Assembly: GCA_022844125.1 (NCBI GenBank)
Contig: JALHMI010000012.1
Location: forward strand, 62,001 to 126,000
Source of the DNA: Pirellulales bacterium
Lineage (GTDB): Bacteria; Planctomycetota; Planctomycetia; Pirellulales; PALSA-1355
Length of the DNA stretch: 64,000 nt
Reading direction: 5' to 3'
Shown: piece by piece, positions 11,100-19,339 of the stretch
Position numbering within the stretch: position 1 is the stretch's first letter
Layout of the letters: the number at the start of each line of letters is the position of its first letter
The notes under the pieces: generated by a model
Told to the model about the DNA's origin: nothing
Database searches by the model: none
The model's input: the letters and a program-made list of their open reading frames with translations, nothing else
Made by a program: the position numbers and the translations under genes

Positions 11100-12449
11100 A
11101 TGGGCCTTTTGGAGCAAGCGGACAAACATCGCGCGAATTCCCCGATGACCGAAGCGGCCCCCAACGCTGGCGATGCTCGCAAGTCGATCGCGCACGCGTC
11201 GCTTACTGACGTAGGGTTGCGCCGGGGCAGCAATCAGGACTCGCTGGCCGTGGCCCTGGCCGCGGACGACGCCGATTGGCGGCGGCGCGGACATTTGTTC
11301 ATGGTGGCTGACGGCATGGGAGCCCACGCCGCGGGTGAGCTGGCCAGCAAGATTGCCTGCGAATCGATGCCGCACACCTATCGCAAGTCGCTCGATCGTT
11401 CGCCGGCCGAGGCGCTGCGGCACGCCGTCGTCACGGCCAATGCCAGCATTCACACCCGCGGGCAAGCGAACGCCGAGTTCCAGGGAATGGGAACCACGTG
11501 CTGCGCGCTGGTGCTACTGCCGCGGCAGGCGATCGTCGCGCATGTGGGAGACAGCCGGGTGTATCGCTTGCGCAGGGGGAAGTTCGAACAGCTGACGTTC
11601 GATCATAGCCTGGTGTGGGAAATGATGGCGGCCGGTCAGATGCCCAAGGGTGACGTGGCCAATTTCATTCCGAAAAACATCATTACCCGTTCGCTGGGTC
11701 CACACGCGGAGGTGCAGGTCGACCTGGAAGGTCCCCTGGCACTTGAGCCGGGCGATACGTTTCTGCTGTGCAGCGATGGCCTGAGCGGACAGGTGAAGGA
11801 CGAGGAACTGGGTGAACTGCTATCGGCCCTTTCGCCAAGCGAAGCGGTGCGAACGCTGGTGGATGTCGCGAATCTGCGCGGCGGCCCCGACAATATCACG
11901 GCGATCGTGGTGCGCGTCGAAGCGGTGCCGGCGGGAGAGGCTAACGACGTGGCGGTGGTTGAACCGGAGAAGACCAGCCAGGTCAGTCCGTTCTGGTGGG
12001 GATTGATGGCGCTCGCGCTGCTGGTGGCGCTGGTGCTGGCGGTCGCCCGGTATTACGCGGGCGCGCTGATCAGCGTGCTGGTGGGAGCGGCCAGCGGCGT
12101 GGCGGCGTTATTGCAAGGCTTGAGCCGGCCGCAGACGACACCGCAGACGGCTCAGCAGGGACCATATGGCAAGGGTCCCTATGCGACGTTTGACTGCATG
12201 CCCAATGCCGAAGCCGTACAGAGTGCGGCGCAGCTTGCCGCGCAACTCCGTGAGGCCACGCGCAACGAGCACTGGACGCTGGATTGGGCTCACTTCAACG
12301 GCCTGTGCGAAAGCGCGAGCCGGGCCTCCTCGAACGGAGACTTTCGCTCGGCCGTGAGGAACTATATGCTCGCGATCAGCTTCATGATGAACGAGATCCG
12401 CAATCAAAAAAAAACGGACCAGCGCGATAAGTCCGTGCTCGACATGTAG
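11100..12449 (+). CDS. PP2C-family Ser/Thr protein phosphatase, membrane anchored
   Basis: A 449-residue protein. About residues 30-275 form a PP2C/PPM domain with the metal-binding motifs RRGSNQDS, MVADGMGAHAAGE, VAHVGDSRVYRL, LLCSDGLSG and GGPDNITAIV. A membrane helix (about 300-320, WGLMALALLVALVLAVARYY) and a roughly 110-residue C-terminal part of unknown fold follow. It should remove phosphate from Ser/Thr on partner proteins, opposing Hanks-type kinases, which are abundant in planctomycetes; no kinase lies in this window. The start at 11100 has GGTGGG about 5 bases upstream; 11145 (MTEAAPN) is the alternative. A run of eight A residues near 12407 codes for KKK and could be slippage-prone. 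Confidence 0.9.
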   Translation: MGLLEQADKHRANSPMTEAAPNAGDARKSIAHASLTDVGLRRGSNQDSLAVALAADDADWRRRGHLFMVADGMGAHAAGELASKIACESMPHTYRKSLDRSPAEALRHAVVTANASIHTRGQANAEFQGMGTTCCALVLLPRQAIVAHVGDSRVYRLRRGKFEQLTFDHSLVWEMMAAGQMPKGDVANFIPKNIITRSLGPHAEVQVDLEGPLALEPGDTFLLCSDGLSGQVKDEELGELLSALSPSEAVRTLVDVANLRGGPDNITAIVVRVEAVPAGEANDVAVVEPEKTSQVSPFWWGLMALALLVALVLAVARYYAGALISVLVGAASGVAALLQGLSRPQTTPQTAQQGPYGKGPYATFDCMPNAEAVQSAAQLAAQLREATRNEHWTLDWAHFNGLCESASRASSNGDFRSAVRNYMLAISFMMNEIRNQKKTDQRDKSVLDM

Positions 12450-12475
12450 CGAGAAAGTGGCTGACGTGGGCGCGG

Positions 12476-13945
12476 TTACGCCGCCAGCGGACGTTCGGGG
12501 TCGGCCCGCCGCGATAGAACATTCGGCGGAGCGCTCACCGCCCGATTTCCCAGCGGAGCGGTGAGTAGCAACCCGCAGCCCGCGAAGTACCAGAGGGCCG
12601 TGCCGAGCCCCAGCACGCCGACGCGACCGGCGTAGTCCAGCGCTAGGTAGTGTGCGAAGACCAGAATCAGCGGGGCGACGGCCATCCCCAGGGCGAGTCG
12701 CACCCGGCCGCTCCGCACCAGCCACAACGGTACGAACACATTGGCCGGCAACAGCAGCATGTAGTAGTGCCCGCGGGCGATCGTGAACACGACGAGCGTG
12801 GCCAGGCACGCCATGCCGAACAGGGCAGCTTGATCGAGCGGGTTGCCAGTCCACGAGAGCCGATAGCAGACGCCAATCAGCAGCAGGCCGGCGGTGACTC
12901 GGAGTGCGAGAATTGCACGGTCCGCCCAGGCGGAGTCCATGAGCAGGCCGCTGCCACCTTTACGACGCTGCTCGGGTCCCAGGTCGCTTGGTCCACCGGC
13001 GAACATGTAGTGCGACCAGTTGCCGAGTCGATATGCGGCGTTCGCCAGGCTTTGATTGCGAACCGTAGTCGAGTTTCCGGCGAAGTCATCTTCGCTAATG
13101 CTCTCCGCACGGACGCCAACAGTCTTCCACCAGGTGCCGAGGTGTGCGACGTTCGATTGCCAACCGAGTGCTAGAGCCGGCACCAGGAACAGCCAGGCGA
13201 CCATGCCGAAGGCCAGGCCGGCGCTGGTGGCCACGGCCGCGCGCTTGCGCTCGGGATGTCGATCGTGGCAGGCGATGAGCAGTTGTCCGGCCGCGACGGC
13301 ACAGGCGGGAATCAGCGGCGTGACCTTCAAAGTAACGGCGAGTGCCAACAGGCACGCGCCGCAAAACGGTTGCCAGAGCGCTCGATTTTCGACGATCAGC
13401 CGAAATCCCCAGAGCAGCAAGTACAACTTGGCGACGCCCACCTGGCCGCGCTGCAGGCAGTTGAGGGCGGGAATGGCCGCAGCGCCCGAAGCGACGGCGC
13501 CGAGCCAGGTGGGTATGCGGCCGAACGATCCTTCGCAACAGGTGGCGGGCAACACCAGGCGGCCGATGCGGCGCAGCTCGAGGAAGCATCCCCAGCAGGC
13601 GGCCAGCGAGATCAGAAACCAGATGTAGACCTGATTCTCGGGCACGAGCTGATGCAGCGGCGCGACCGAGATCGCGAACAGCGGCGGATAGAGGTAGCCC
13701 CAGCCGCGCGGATTAGTGACTTCGTAAGGTGGCCGGCCGTCGAAGAACGCGGCGCCGGCTTCGGTATAGACCGTGAAGTCGGTTTTGTGACCGTAGTGAT
13801 CGGCGGGGCTGTATCGACCGCGATTGCGAACGTCGAGCCAACCCCAGATCACGAGCGCAATGAGAAAGCCGATCACGAACCGGCGGCGCGTTGGCCACAG
13901 CCAATGCCGCTGGCGAGTTTCGCTCGGGCTCGCGATTGCTTCCAT
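12476..13945 (-). CDS. GT87-like (DUF2029) membrane glycosyltransferase
   Basis: A 489-residue polytopic membrane protein with about ten hydrophobic segments. YLYPPLFAISVAPLHQL (about residues 90-106) and the early loop with FTVYTEAGAAFFDGRPPYE match the DUF2029/GT87 family, whose members use polyprenyl-phosphate mannose to add mannose outside the membrane. The donor here is inferred from the family only. The ATG at 13945 (MEAIASPSE) precedes a first membrane helix at about 20-38; starts further upstream add a basic, low-complexity tail. It converges on the PP2C gene with 26 bases between stops. Confidence 0.78.
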   Translation of the reverse strand: MEAIASPSETRQRHWLWPTRRRFVIGFLIALVIWGWLDVRNRGRYSPADHYGHKTDFTVYTEAGAAFFDGRPPYEVTNPRGWGYLYPPLFAISVAPLHQLVPENQVYIWFLISLAACWGCFLELRRIGRLVLPATCCEGSFGRIPTWLGAVASGAAAIPALNCLQRGQVGVAKLYLLLWGFRLIVENRALWQPFCGACLLALAVTLKVTPLIPACAVAAGQLLIACHDRHPERKRAAVATSAGLAFGMVAWLFLVPALALGWQSNVAHLGTWWKTVGVRAESISEDDFAGNSTTVRNQSLANAAYRLGNWSHYMFAGGPSDLGPEQRRKGGSGLLMDSAWADRAILALRVTAGLLLIGVCYRLSWTGNPLDQAALFGMACLATLVVFTIARGHYYMLLLPANVFVPLWLVRSGRVRLALGMAVAPLILVFAHYLALDYAGRVGVLGLGTALWYFAGCGLLLTAPLGNRAVSAPPNVLSRRADPERPLAA

Positions 13946-14278
13946 GCGTCTCGCGCGGAGAAACGAAAGTGGGCGAAGCAAACGCGGTGTGTTGGATCTC
14001 TCATCGCCAAACCACCGCGGCAGGGAAAGGGGCCCCGACGACCTCGGAACCCTAACTTGCCCCGTCGGACGGGTCAAGACAGATTGGCCAACCCGCACAG
14101 AGCCGATGCTGGCAGACTTTGGACACGCACAAAACGAGCCGCAGTTCTATTGGTAGGATCGGGGGCGCGGTGATACACTTCCACGCCCACGGGTCGACGA
14201 ACGACAGGCGGTCATGTCGGCCTCTTCAAACTTGCCCGCCGCACGCGTTATGAAGCGCCAGCGACAAGGAGGTCGCCG

Positions 14279-15919
14279 TTGCTTTCTAAGTGGCCTATTC
14301 GCAATAAGCTCTGGTTCGGCGTCGGTTGCCTGGTGGTGATCGTGGCCACGCTTTCAGCGAGCGGCTTTCTCAGCGTGTACTCGTACCGGGCCCTCGTGCG
14401 CAGTCTGCGCGGTCGCGCGGAGGAGTTGCCGCTGGCCGGTGAGCTGGCACGCGGGGTGAGCGAACTGCGGGTGTTGGTGGGCGAAGCCCGCAGCTTGCAT
14501 TCCGAGCAGGTGAAGAGATTAAGCCCCCAGGGTGAGGCGTTCATGTCGCCCGAGCTGTTTGAGAATCCATTCCTCGTGCAGCGCTTCAGCGATGGTCTCT
14601 CTCGCGTGTGTGGCACGCTGGAAGACTACCGGCGGCAATTGATCGAACTGGCGAAGGACAACCCGAAGGCGTCGATGATCAACGATTCGAGCGCCGAGTG
14701 GCAGACGGTGCACAAGATCGAGCGTTATCTCGTCCAGGTCAAGGACGCGGCGCTCGACCTGAACTGGCCCAGCGACGAAAAGCAGATCGAAAAGCTTGGT
14801 GGCGACCTGGACCGGCTGCAGCAACTGACGTTTGAGCTGCCCAGCTTTCTGCACGAGCGGATTCACGGCTTCGCGGACGGCGTAAAGGGAGAATACCGGG
14901 CGCTGATCGGCATTACCTGGGTCACCACGGTGCTGGCGGCGCTGCTGCTGTTCCTGGTCATGCGGCTGTTCTATTCGTGGGTGTTTTCGCCACTGAAGAA
15001 GTTGGTGAAAGGAGCCCGCCGCGTGGCGGCAGGTGAGTTCGGTTACCGGATCAGGCTCGACCGGAACGACGAGATCGGCGAACTGGCCGCGGCGATGAAC
15101 GACACGACCGCCCGATTTGAGGCGATTCGCGACGACCTCGACCGTCAGGTTCGCGAGCGGACCAAGCAGGTTGTGCGGAGCGAGCAACTGGCGAGCGTGG
15201 GCTTTCTGGCGGCGGGCGTGGCTCACGAGATCAACAATCCGCTGGCCTCGATTGCGCTGTGTGCCGAATCGCTGGAGAGCCGCGTGGAAGAGGTGCTTGA
15301 TGCCGCGCCCACGGTGGCCGACGCCGACCGGCAGTGCATTCGGAACTATCTGCGGATGGTCCAGGAGGAATCATTCCGCGTGAAGGGGATCACCGAGCGG
15401 CTGCTCGACTTCTCGCGGATGGGGGACATCACCCGGCAGAGCACCGATCTGCGCGAGCTGATTCAGAGCGTCATCGAAATGGTGGGGCACCTGGGCCGCT
15501 ACCAGGACAAGCGGATCGAACTGGCGCCGGGCGATGGCGTGATCGCGCCGGTCAACCAGCAGGAACTGAAGCAGGTGGTGCTGAACCTGATCACCAACGG
15601 ACTGGATAGCCTCTCGCCGGGCGGGCTGCTGGTGGTTGATCTCTCGCGCACCAAGACCACGGCCGAGATCACGTTTACCGACAACGGCTGCGGCATGACC
15701 GAAGAAGTGCTGCAACACCTGTTCGAACCGTTCTTCACGCGCCGCCGCAATGGACAAGGGACCGGGCTGGGGCTTTCGATTACCTATCGCATCGTCGCCG
15801 ATCATGGCGGGCAGATCGACGGACATAGCGACGGGCCGGGCAAGGGATCGCGATTCCGCGTCTCGCTGCCGCTGGCCGAGAAACAGAAGGAGAGTGGCCA
15901 TCGCAACCAAGCCGCATAA
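14279..15919 (+). CDS. Sensor histidine kinase with HAMP domain
   Basis: A 546-residue two-component kinase. Order: membrane helix (about 17-37), extracytoplasmic helical sensor region, second helix (about 213-235, WVTTVLAALLLFLVMRLF), HAMP (about 235-290), HisKA with the phospho-acceptor His in VAHEINNPLASIA (about 314), and HATPase with the N-box NLITNGLDSL, DNGCGM, FFTRRRNGQGTGLGLS. It starts with TTG at 14279, supported by a perfect AAGGAGG six bases upstream; the nearby ATG at 14250 is out of frame. It overlaps the next gene, a sigma-54 response regulator, so the two are almost certainly one operon and cognate partners. Confidence 0.94.
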   Translation: MLSKWPIRNKLWFGVGCLVVIVATLSASGFLSVYSYRALVRSLRGRAEELPLAGELARGVSELRVLVGEARSLHSEQVKRLSPQGEAFMSPELFENPFLVQRFSDGLSRVCGTLEDYRRQLIELAKDNPKASMINDSSAEWQTVHKIERYLVQVKDAALDLNWPSDEKQIEKLGGDLDRLQQLTFELPSFLHERIHGFADGVKGEYRALIGITWVTTVLAALLLFLVMRLFYSWVFSPLKKLVKGARRVAAGEFGYRIRLDRNDEIGELAAAMNDTTARFEAIRDDLDRQVRERTKQVVRSEQLASVGFLAAGVAHEINNPLASIALCAESLESRVEEVLDAAPTVADADRQCIRNYLRMVQEESFRVKGITERLLDFSRMGDITRQSTDLRELIQSVIEMVGHLGRYQDKRIELAPGDGVIAPVNQQELKQVVLNLITNGLDSLSPGGLLVVDLSRTKTTAEITFTDNGCGMTEEVLQHLFEPFFTRRRNGQGTGLGLSITYRIVADHGGQIDGHSDGPGKGSRFRVSLPLAEKQKESGHRNQAA

Positions 15920-17351
15920 CCGCCTGAAGCTGCTGTTCGCCGACGACGAACGCTCGTTGCAGGAACTGATGAAAATCGAGCTGCCGCGGATGGGGCACGA
16001 CGTGACCGTTTGCCCCGACGGCCTGACCGCTGTCGCCGCGCTCGAACGCAATACGTACGACTGCATCCTGGTGGACCTGGATATGCCGGGGCTGACCGGC
16101 ATCGAAGTGATCGCCAAGGCCAAGGAGCTGTCGCCGCAGACCGAGGCCGTGGTGCTCACTGGCAAGTCGTCGATGGAAACGGCCATCTCGGCCCTCCGCT
16201 ACGGCGCGTTCGACTACCTGACCAAGCCTTGCAAGCTGGTCGAGCTGCAGTCGCTGCTTAGACGGGTTGCCGAGAAGCGCGAGCTGACGAACAAGTATCT
16301 GGCCATCAAGCGGCAGCTCGAACGCGTCGAAGGCAAGAGCCAGCTCATCGGCACGAGCTCGCAAATGGAACGCGTGCGGAAGCTGATCGCCAAAGTTGCG
16401 CCAACCAACAGCACGGCCATGATTTTGGGTGAAACGGGCACCGGCAAGGAATTGGTCGCCCGGGCGCTGCACGACCAGAGTCTGCGGGCGAACATGCCGT
16501 TCGTGGCGATCAACTGCGGCGCGCTGCCGGAAAGCCTGATCGAAAGCGAACTGTTCGGCCATCGCCGCGGCAGCTTTACCGGGGCCGACGAGCATCGCGT
16601 GGGCCTGTTCGAAGTAGCCAACGGTGGCACGCTGTTCCTCGATGAAATTGGTGAGCTGCCCAAGCCGATGCAGGCCAAACTGCTGCGCGTGTTGGAATGT
16701 GGCGAGATTCGCCGCGTGGGCGAGAACGATTCGTTCATTGTCGACGTGCGCGTGGTGTGCGCTACGCACCGCAACCTGGAAATGATGGTCGACGAAGGAG
16801 ACTTCCGCGAAGACCTGATGTTCCGAATCAACACGTTCGAAATACACCTGGCTCCCTTGCGCGAGCGGACGGGCGACATCGAGCTGCTCGCCAGGCATCT
16901 GCTGAAGCGATTCCGCAAGGGTGTTCGCACGGAAGAGGAGTCGTTCACGCCTGAGGCGATTCGGGCGCTGAGCGAATACTCGTGGCCGGGCAACGTTCGC
17001 GAGCTGGCGAACGTGATCGAGTACGCCACGATCCTGTGCGAGGAAGGGCCGATTGGTCCGGATCACCTGCCGCAGCGGTTCGACGGTCGGAAGGCCCGAG
17101 CGATGAGCGCGGCCGCCGCGAGTGGCTCAATTGCAGGCGGTTCGGTTGCGAGCATGTCGAGCGGCGGATCGTTGAAGGCGATGAGCTCCAATCCGCAGAC
17201 GCTGCGCGAGATCGAAATGCAGGTGATCTACCAGACGCTTGAGCGGCTGGGCGGCAATAAGCCAAAGACGGCCGAGGAGCTGGGGATCAGCTTGAAGACG
17301 CTGTACAACAAGCTGAACCAGTCGAGTGCCTCACTGGAACGGTCAGCGTAG
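15894..17351 (+). CDS. NtrC-family sigma-54-dependent response regulator
   Basis: About 485 residues. Receiver domain with the phospho-Asp in LVDLDMPG (about residue 61); AAA+ domain with Walker A GETGTGKE (about 179-186), the sigma-54 contact loop as GSFTGA instead of the usual GAFTGA, Walker [14 protein letters not shown] and R-finger region; a Gly/Ser/Ala-rich linker; and a Fis-type helix-turn-helix ([22 protein letters not shown]). It activates RpoN promoters when phosphorylated by the kinase just upstream. The start is unclear: GTG at 15894 lies directly after AAGGAGA, leaving almost no spacer; no ATG lies near, and the next upstream ATG (15804) would overlap the kinase by over 100 bases. 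Confidence 0.9.
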   Translation: MAIATKPHNRLKLLFADDERSLQELMKIELPRMGHDVTVCPDGLTAVAALERNTYDCILVDLDMPGLTGIEVIAKAKELSPQTEAVVLTGKSSMETAISALRYGAFDYLTKPCKLVELQSLLRRVAEKRELTNKYLAIKRQLERVEGKSQLIGTSSQMERVRKLIAKVAPTNSTAMILGETGTGKELVARALHDQSLRANMPFVAINCGALPESLIESELFGHRRGSFTGADEHRVGLFEVANGGTLFLDEIGELPKPMQAKLLRVLECGEIRRVGENDSFIVDVRVVCATHRNLEMMVDEGDFREDLMFRINTFEIHLAPLRERTGDIELLARHLLKRFRKGVRTEEESFTPEAIRALSEYSWPGNVRELANVIEYATILCEEGPIGPDHLPQRFDGRKARAMSAAAASGSIAGGSVASMSSGGSLKAMSSNPQTLREIEMQVIYQTLERLGGNKPKTAEELGISLKTLYNKLNQSSASLERSA

Positions 17352-17386
17352 CGACGGTTTCCTCACAACTTGCAGGTGATACGACG

Positions 17387-17794
17387 ATGCGACCTCTGAT
17401 GCTAACGACGGCCTTCACGTTGCTGGGAACCGTGGTGGCGCAGGCACACTGGCCGCTCACCTACGTTGGCAGCCCAGCGATCCATCGTTTCGATGGATCG
17501 GTGCGGCAGGTAACTCTCGTGCAGCCCCACGTGGAGCAAGCGCAGGTTCTGGTGGGCGAGCTGTCCGGTCGTGGCCACCGCAATCCGGAGTGCGCGATTG
17601 AGTCTGGGGCGTTCTTGAAAGAGCCGTTGAGCGACGAGGCCAAGATCGGCGGTGTGCAACTGTTCGACGACGAACCGCTGTCCCTGAATGGCAAACCGGG
17701 CAGACCGACCAGCGCACCGCAGTCCATCGACATTAAAGATGGCGAACAGCCGAAAGGCTCAGCGTTCGATGGGATGTGGCTCGCTGGTGACTGA
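17387..17794 (+). CDS. Possible small secreted protein, doubtful
   Basis: A 135-codon frame 35 bases after the regulator gene, with AGGTGA seven bases before the ATG. The first 20 residues (MRPLMLTTAFTLLGTVVAQA) look like a signal peptide with an AQA cleavage site. The rest has no recognisable domain. Two frames on the opposite strand cover the same bases, and coding signal is not clearly better in this one. No family recognised; it could be a decayed gene. Confidence 0.4.
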   Translation: MRPLMLTTAFTLLGTVVAQAHWPLTYVGSPAIHRFDGSVRQVTLVQPHVEQAQVLVGELSGRGHRNPECAIESGAFLKEPLSDEAKIGGVQLFDDEPLSLNGKPGRPTSAPQSIDIKDGEQPKGSAFDGMWLAGD

Positions 17795-17823
17795 TCGCGG
17801 CGAGCGCTTTGAAGAACAAAATT

Positions 17824-17845
17824 CCAGGGGAAGGTATTCCCCTGG
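17824..17845. repeat. CCAGGGGAA hairpin repeat, copy 1
   Basis: Perfect 9-bp inverted repeat CCAGGGGAA / TTCCCCTGG with a GGTA loop, followed by CTTTGGG. It lies between the convergent doubtful gene and lexA. Close copies are at 29002-29023 and 30615-30636. Confidence 0.8.
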
Positions 17846-17873
17846 CTTTGGGTGATGTCGCGACGGCGATACG

Positions 17874-18476
17874 CTAGTCCACCTGGCGCACGACGCCGAC
17901 GACCACGCCGAGCACTTTGGCCTGCTTGACGTAGATCGGCTTCATCGTGGCATTGGCCGGCTCGAGGCGGATGCGGTTCTTCTCGAGATAGAACCGCTTG
18001 AGCGTGGCTTCGCCTTCGTCGGTTTGCACCACGGCGATCTGGCCATCACGCGCCGTTCGCTGCTTGCGGACCACCACAAAGTCGCCATCGGCGATCTGGG
18101 CGTCGATCATCGATTCGCCGGAGACTTGCAGGACGAACTGGTTCTTGTGGTCGAACATGCTGCCGAAGTCGACCCGCTCGTCCTGTTCGATGGCTTCGTG
18201 CAGGACGCCGGCGGCAATCCGGCCGGCGAGGACCAGGCCGCGTTCTTCGATCGGCTCGGCGGAGAGCTGGATGGCCCGCGACATGTTCTTTTCGCGGGTG
18301 ATGAGGCCCTTCTTTTCGAGGGCCTTGAGGTGGCACATGACGCCGTTCGGTGAGCTGATCTGGAAATTGTCGCCAATCTCCCGGACGGTGGGTCCATATC
18401 CGCGATTGCGAATCTTGTCGCGGATGAACTCGTAAACGTCCTTTTGCCGATCGGTCAGTTGATCCGTCACGGACAT
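17874..18476 (-). CDS. lexA: LexA SOS repressor
   Basis: A 200-residue LexA. The N-terminal winged helix-turn-helix (LTDRQKDVYEFIRDKI, YGPTVREIGDNF, SPNGVMCHLKALEKKGLI) is followed by the S24 peptidase fold. The self-cleavage site is the AG in RIAAGVLHE (about residues 88-90), the catalytic Ser is in SGESMID (about 121) and the general-base Lys is in TLKRFY (about 158). On DNA damage, RecA filaments trigger self-cleavage and release of SOS genes. The recognition helix differs from the E. coli type, so the operator may also differ; a candidate lies at 18593-18622 in the divergent intergenic region. Confidence 0.97.
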   Translation of the reverse strand: MSVTDQLTDRQKDVYEFIRDKIRNRGYGPTVREIGDNFQISSPNGVMCHLKALEKKGLITREKNMSRAIQLSAEPIEERGLVLAGRIAAGVLHEAIEQDERVDFGSMFDHKNQFVLQVSGESMIDAQIADGDFVVVRKQRTARDGQIAVVQTDEGEATLKRFYLEKNRIRLEPANATMKPIYVKQAKVLGVVVGVVRQVD

Positions 18477-18592
18477 GGTAGGTGCCTTCCTGAGGTTGAG
18501 GGACGCCAGATGTCCCCGCGTTGGTTGGCCGCATCAGTGGCTGGCCAAAATCGGTTGGTGGGACCTGGTCGCGCTCTCAATCATAATATACG

Positions 18593-18622
18593 GGTGTACA
18601 TAATCAATAGCATCTGTACACC
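18593..18622. promoter_or_regulatory. Candidate operator between lexA and metal-efflux genes
   Basis: Perfect inverted repeat GGTGTACA-N14-TGTACACC in the 251-base gap between lexA (starts 18476, minus) and the efflux cluster (starts 18728, plus). Each arm itself contains the palindrome TGTACA, the two centres being 20 bases apart, about two helical turns. AT-rich stretches (ATAATATA, 18584-18591) that could be a -10 region for lexA sit beside it. Binding by LexA itself is inferred from position; a metal-responsive regulator of the divergent genes is the alternative. Confidence 0.5.
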
Positions 18623-18727
18623 ATCGGCGGTTTTTAGCCCGTTTCTGCACGGTGTTTCCGCTGGCCTGCAAATCCACGTTGACCCATCGACGACCCCTCC
18701 CGACAATACAGACGTAGAACCTCGTAT

Positions 18728-19189
18728 ATGGACGGGCACATGCTCCAGTCGATTCTGTCGCTGATGCTAGCAGCCGTTCAGGTCCTGGCCTGGAACGCGG
18801 CCCCAGTGTATCTGTGCCTGGAGGCGGATGGCTCGGCCTGCGTCGATCGCGGCCCGGCGTTTTGTGATTGTTGCCAGAGCGGCGAATCGTCGCACGTCTG
18901 TGGAGGCGGTGAATGTGACGCGCCTGGGCACGACGGACTGGTCACCGGCGAGCACTCGCTCAACGAAGGGCCCTGCGGCTGCGAGCACGAGCAGATTTCG
19001 GATGCCCAGGTCGCCGTGAAAAGTCAGGACCGCTCGAACATCGAGTTGACGGCAAGCGCCCCCGCGATTGCCACTCTATTTGAGGTGGCCCTCGTTTCGC
19101 CGCCGAGCGAGCTGTTCGTAAACGCGAATCAGCAGTCGTCATCTTCCAGCGCGCTTGCTGCGCGCGCAGGCATCGTCCTGCGCATCTGA
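18728..19189 (+). CDS. Cys-rich secreted protein of the metal-efflux cluster
   Basis: A 153-residue protein with an N-terminal hydrophobic signal (LQSILSLMLAAVQVLAWNA). A Cys/His-rich segment follows (YLCLEADGSACVD, FCDCCQSGE, HVCGGGECDAPGH, GPCGCEHEQ) and then a bland C-terminal half. The many cysteines suggest binding of soft or transition metals in the periplasm. It is the first gene of a same-strand set with an RND adaptor and pump. The start could also be the inner ATG at 18740. No known family was recognised. Confidence 0.65.
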   Translation: MDGHMLQSILSLMLAAVQVLAWNAAPVYLCLEADGSACVDRGPAFCDCCQSGESSHVCGGGECDAPGHDGLVTGEHSLNEGPCGCEHEQISDAQVAVKSQDRSNIELTASAPAIATLFEVALVSPPSELFVNANQQSSSSSALAARAGIVLRI

Positions 19190-19339
19190 TTCCGCCGAAT
19201 GAACGCGCTGGATTGTCGCTTGACGGTCTCGCGCGTTCTCGACTCGCGCGGACGGATTTTCTGACAACAGCAATTTGTTTGGCTTCGCGCGCACCCGGAT
19301 TTTTCGCGCGGAGCAGGCTCTTCTCACGAGGCACTTACC

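Noticed and set aside
16569-16586. GSFTGA instead of GAFTGA in the sigma-54 activator
   Set aside because: A conservative variant within the contact loop; not enough to propose loss of sigma-54 activation.
17402-17733. Two minus-strand frames opposite the doubtful small secreted protein
   Set aside because: Neither has a ribosome site or signal peptide; the plus-strand frame has both, though it is itself weak.
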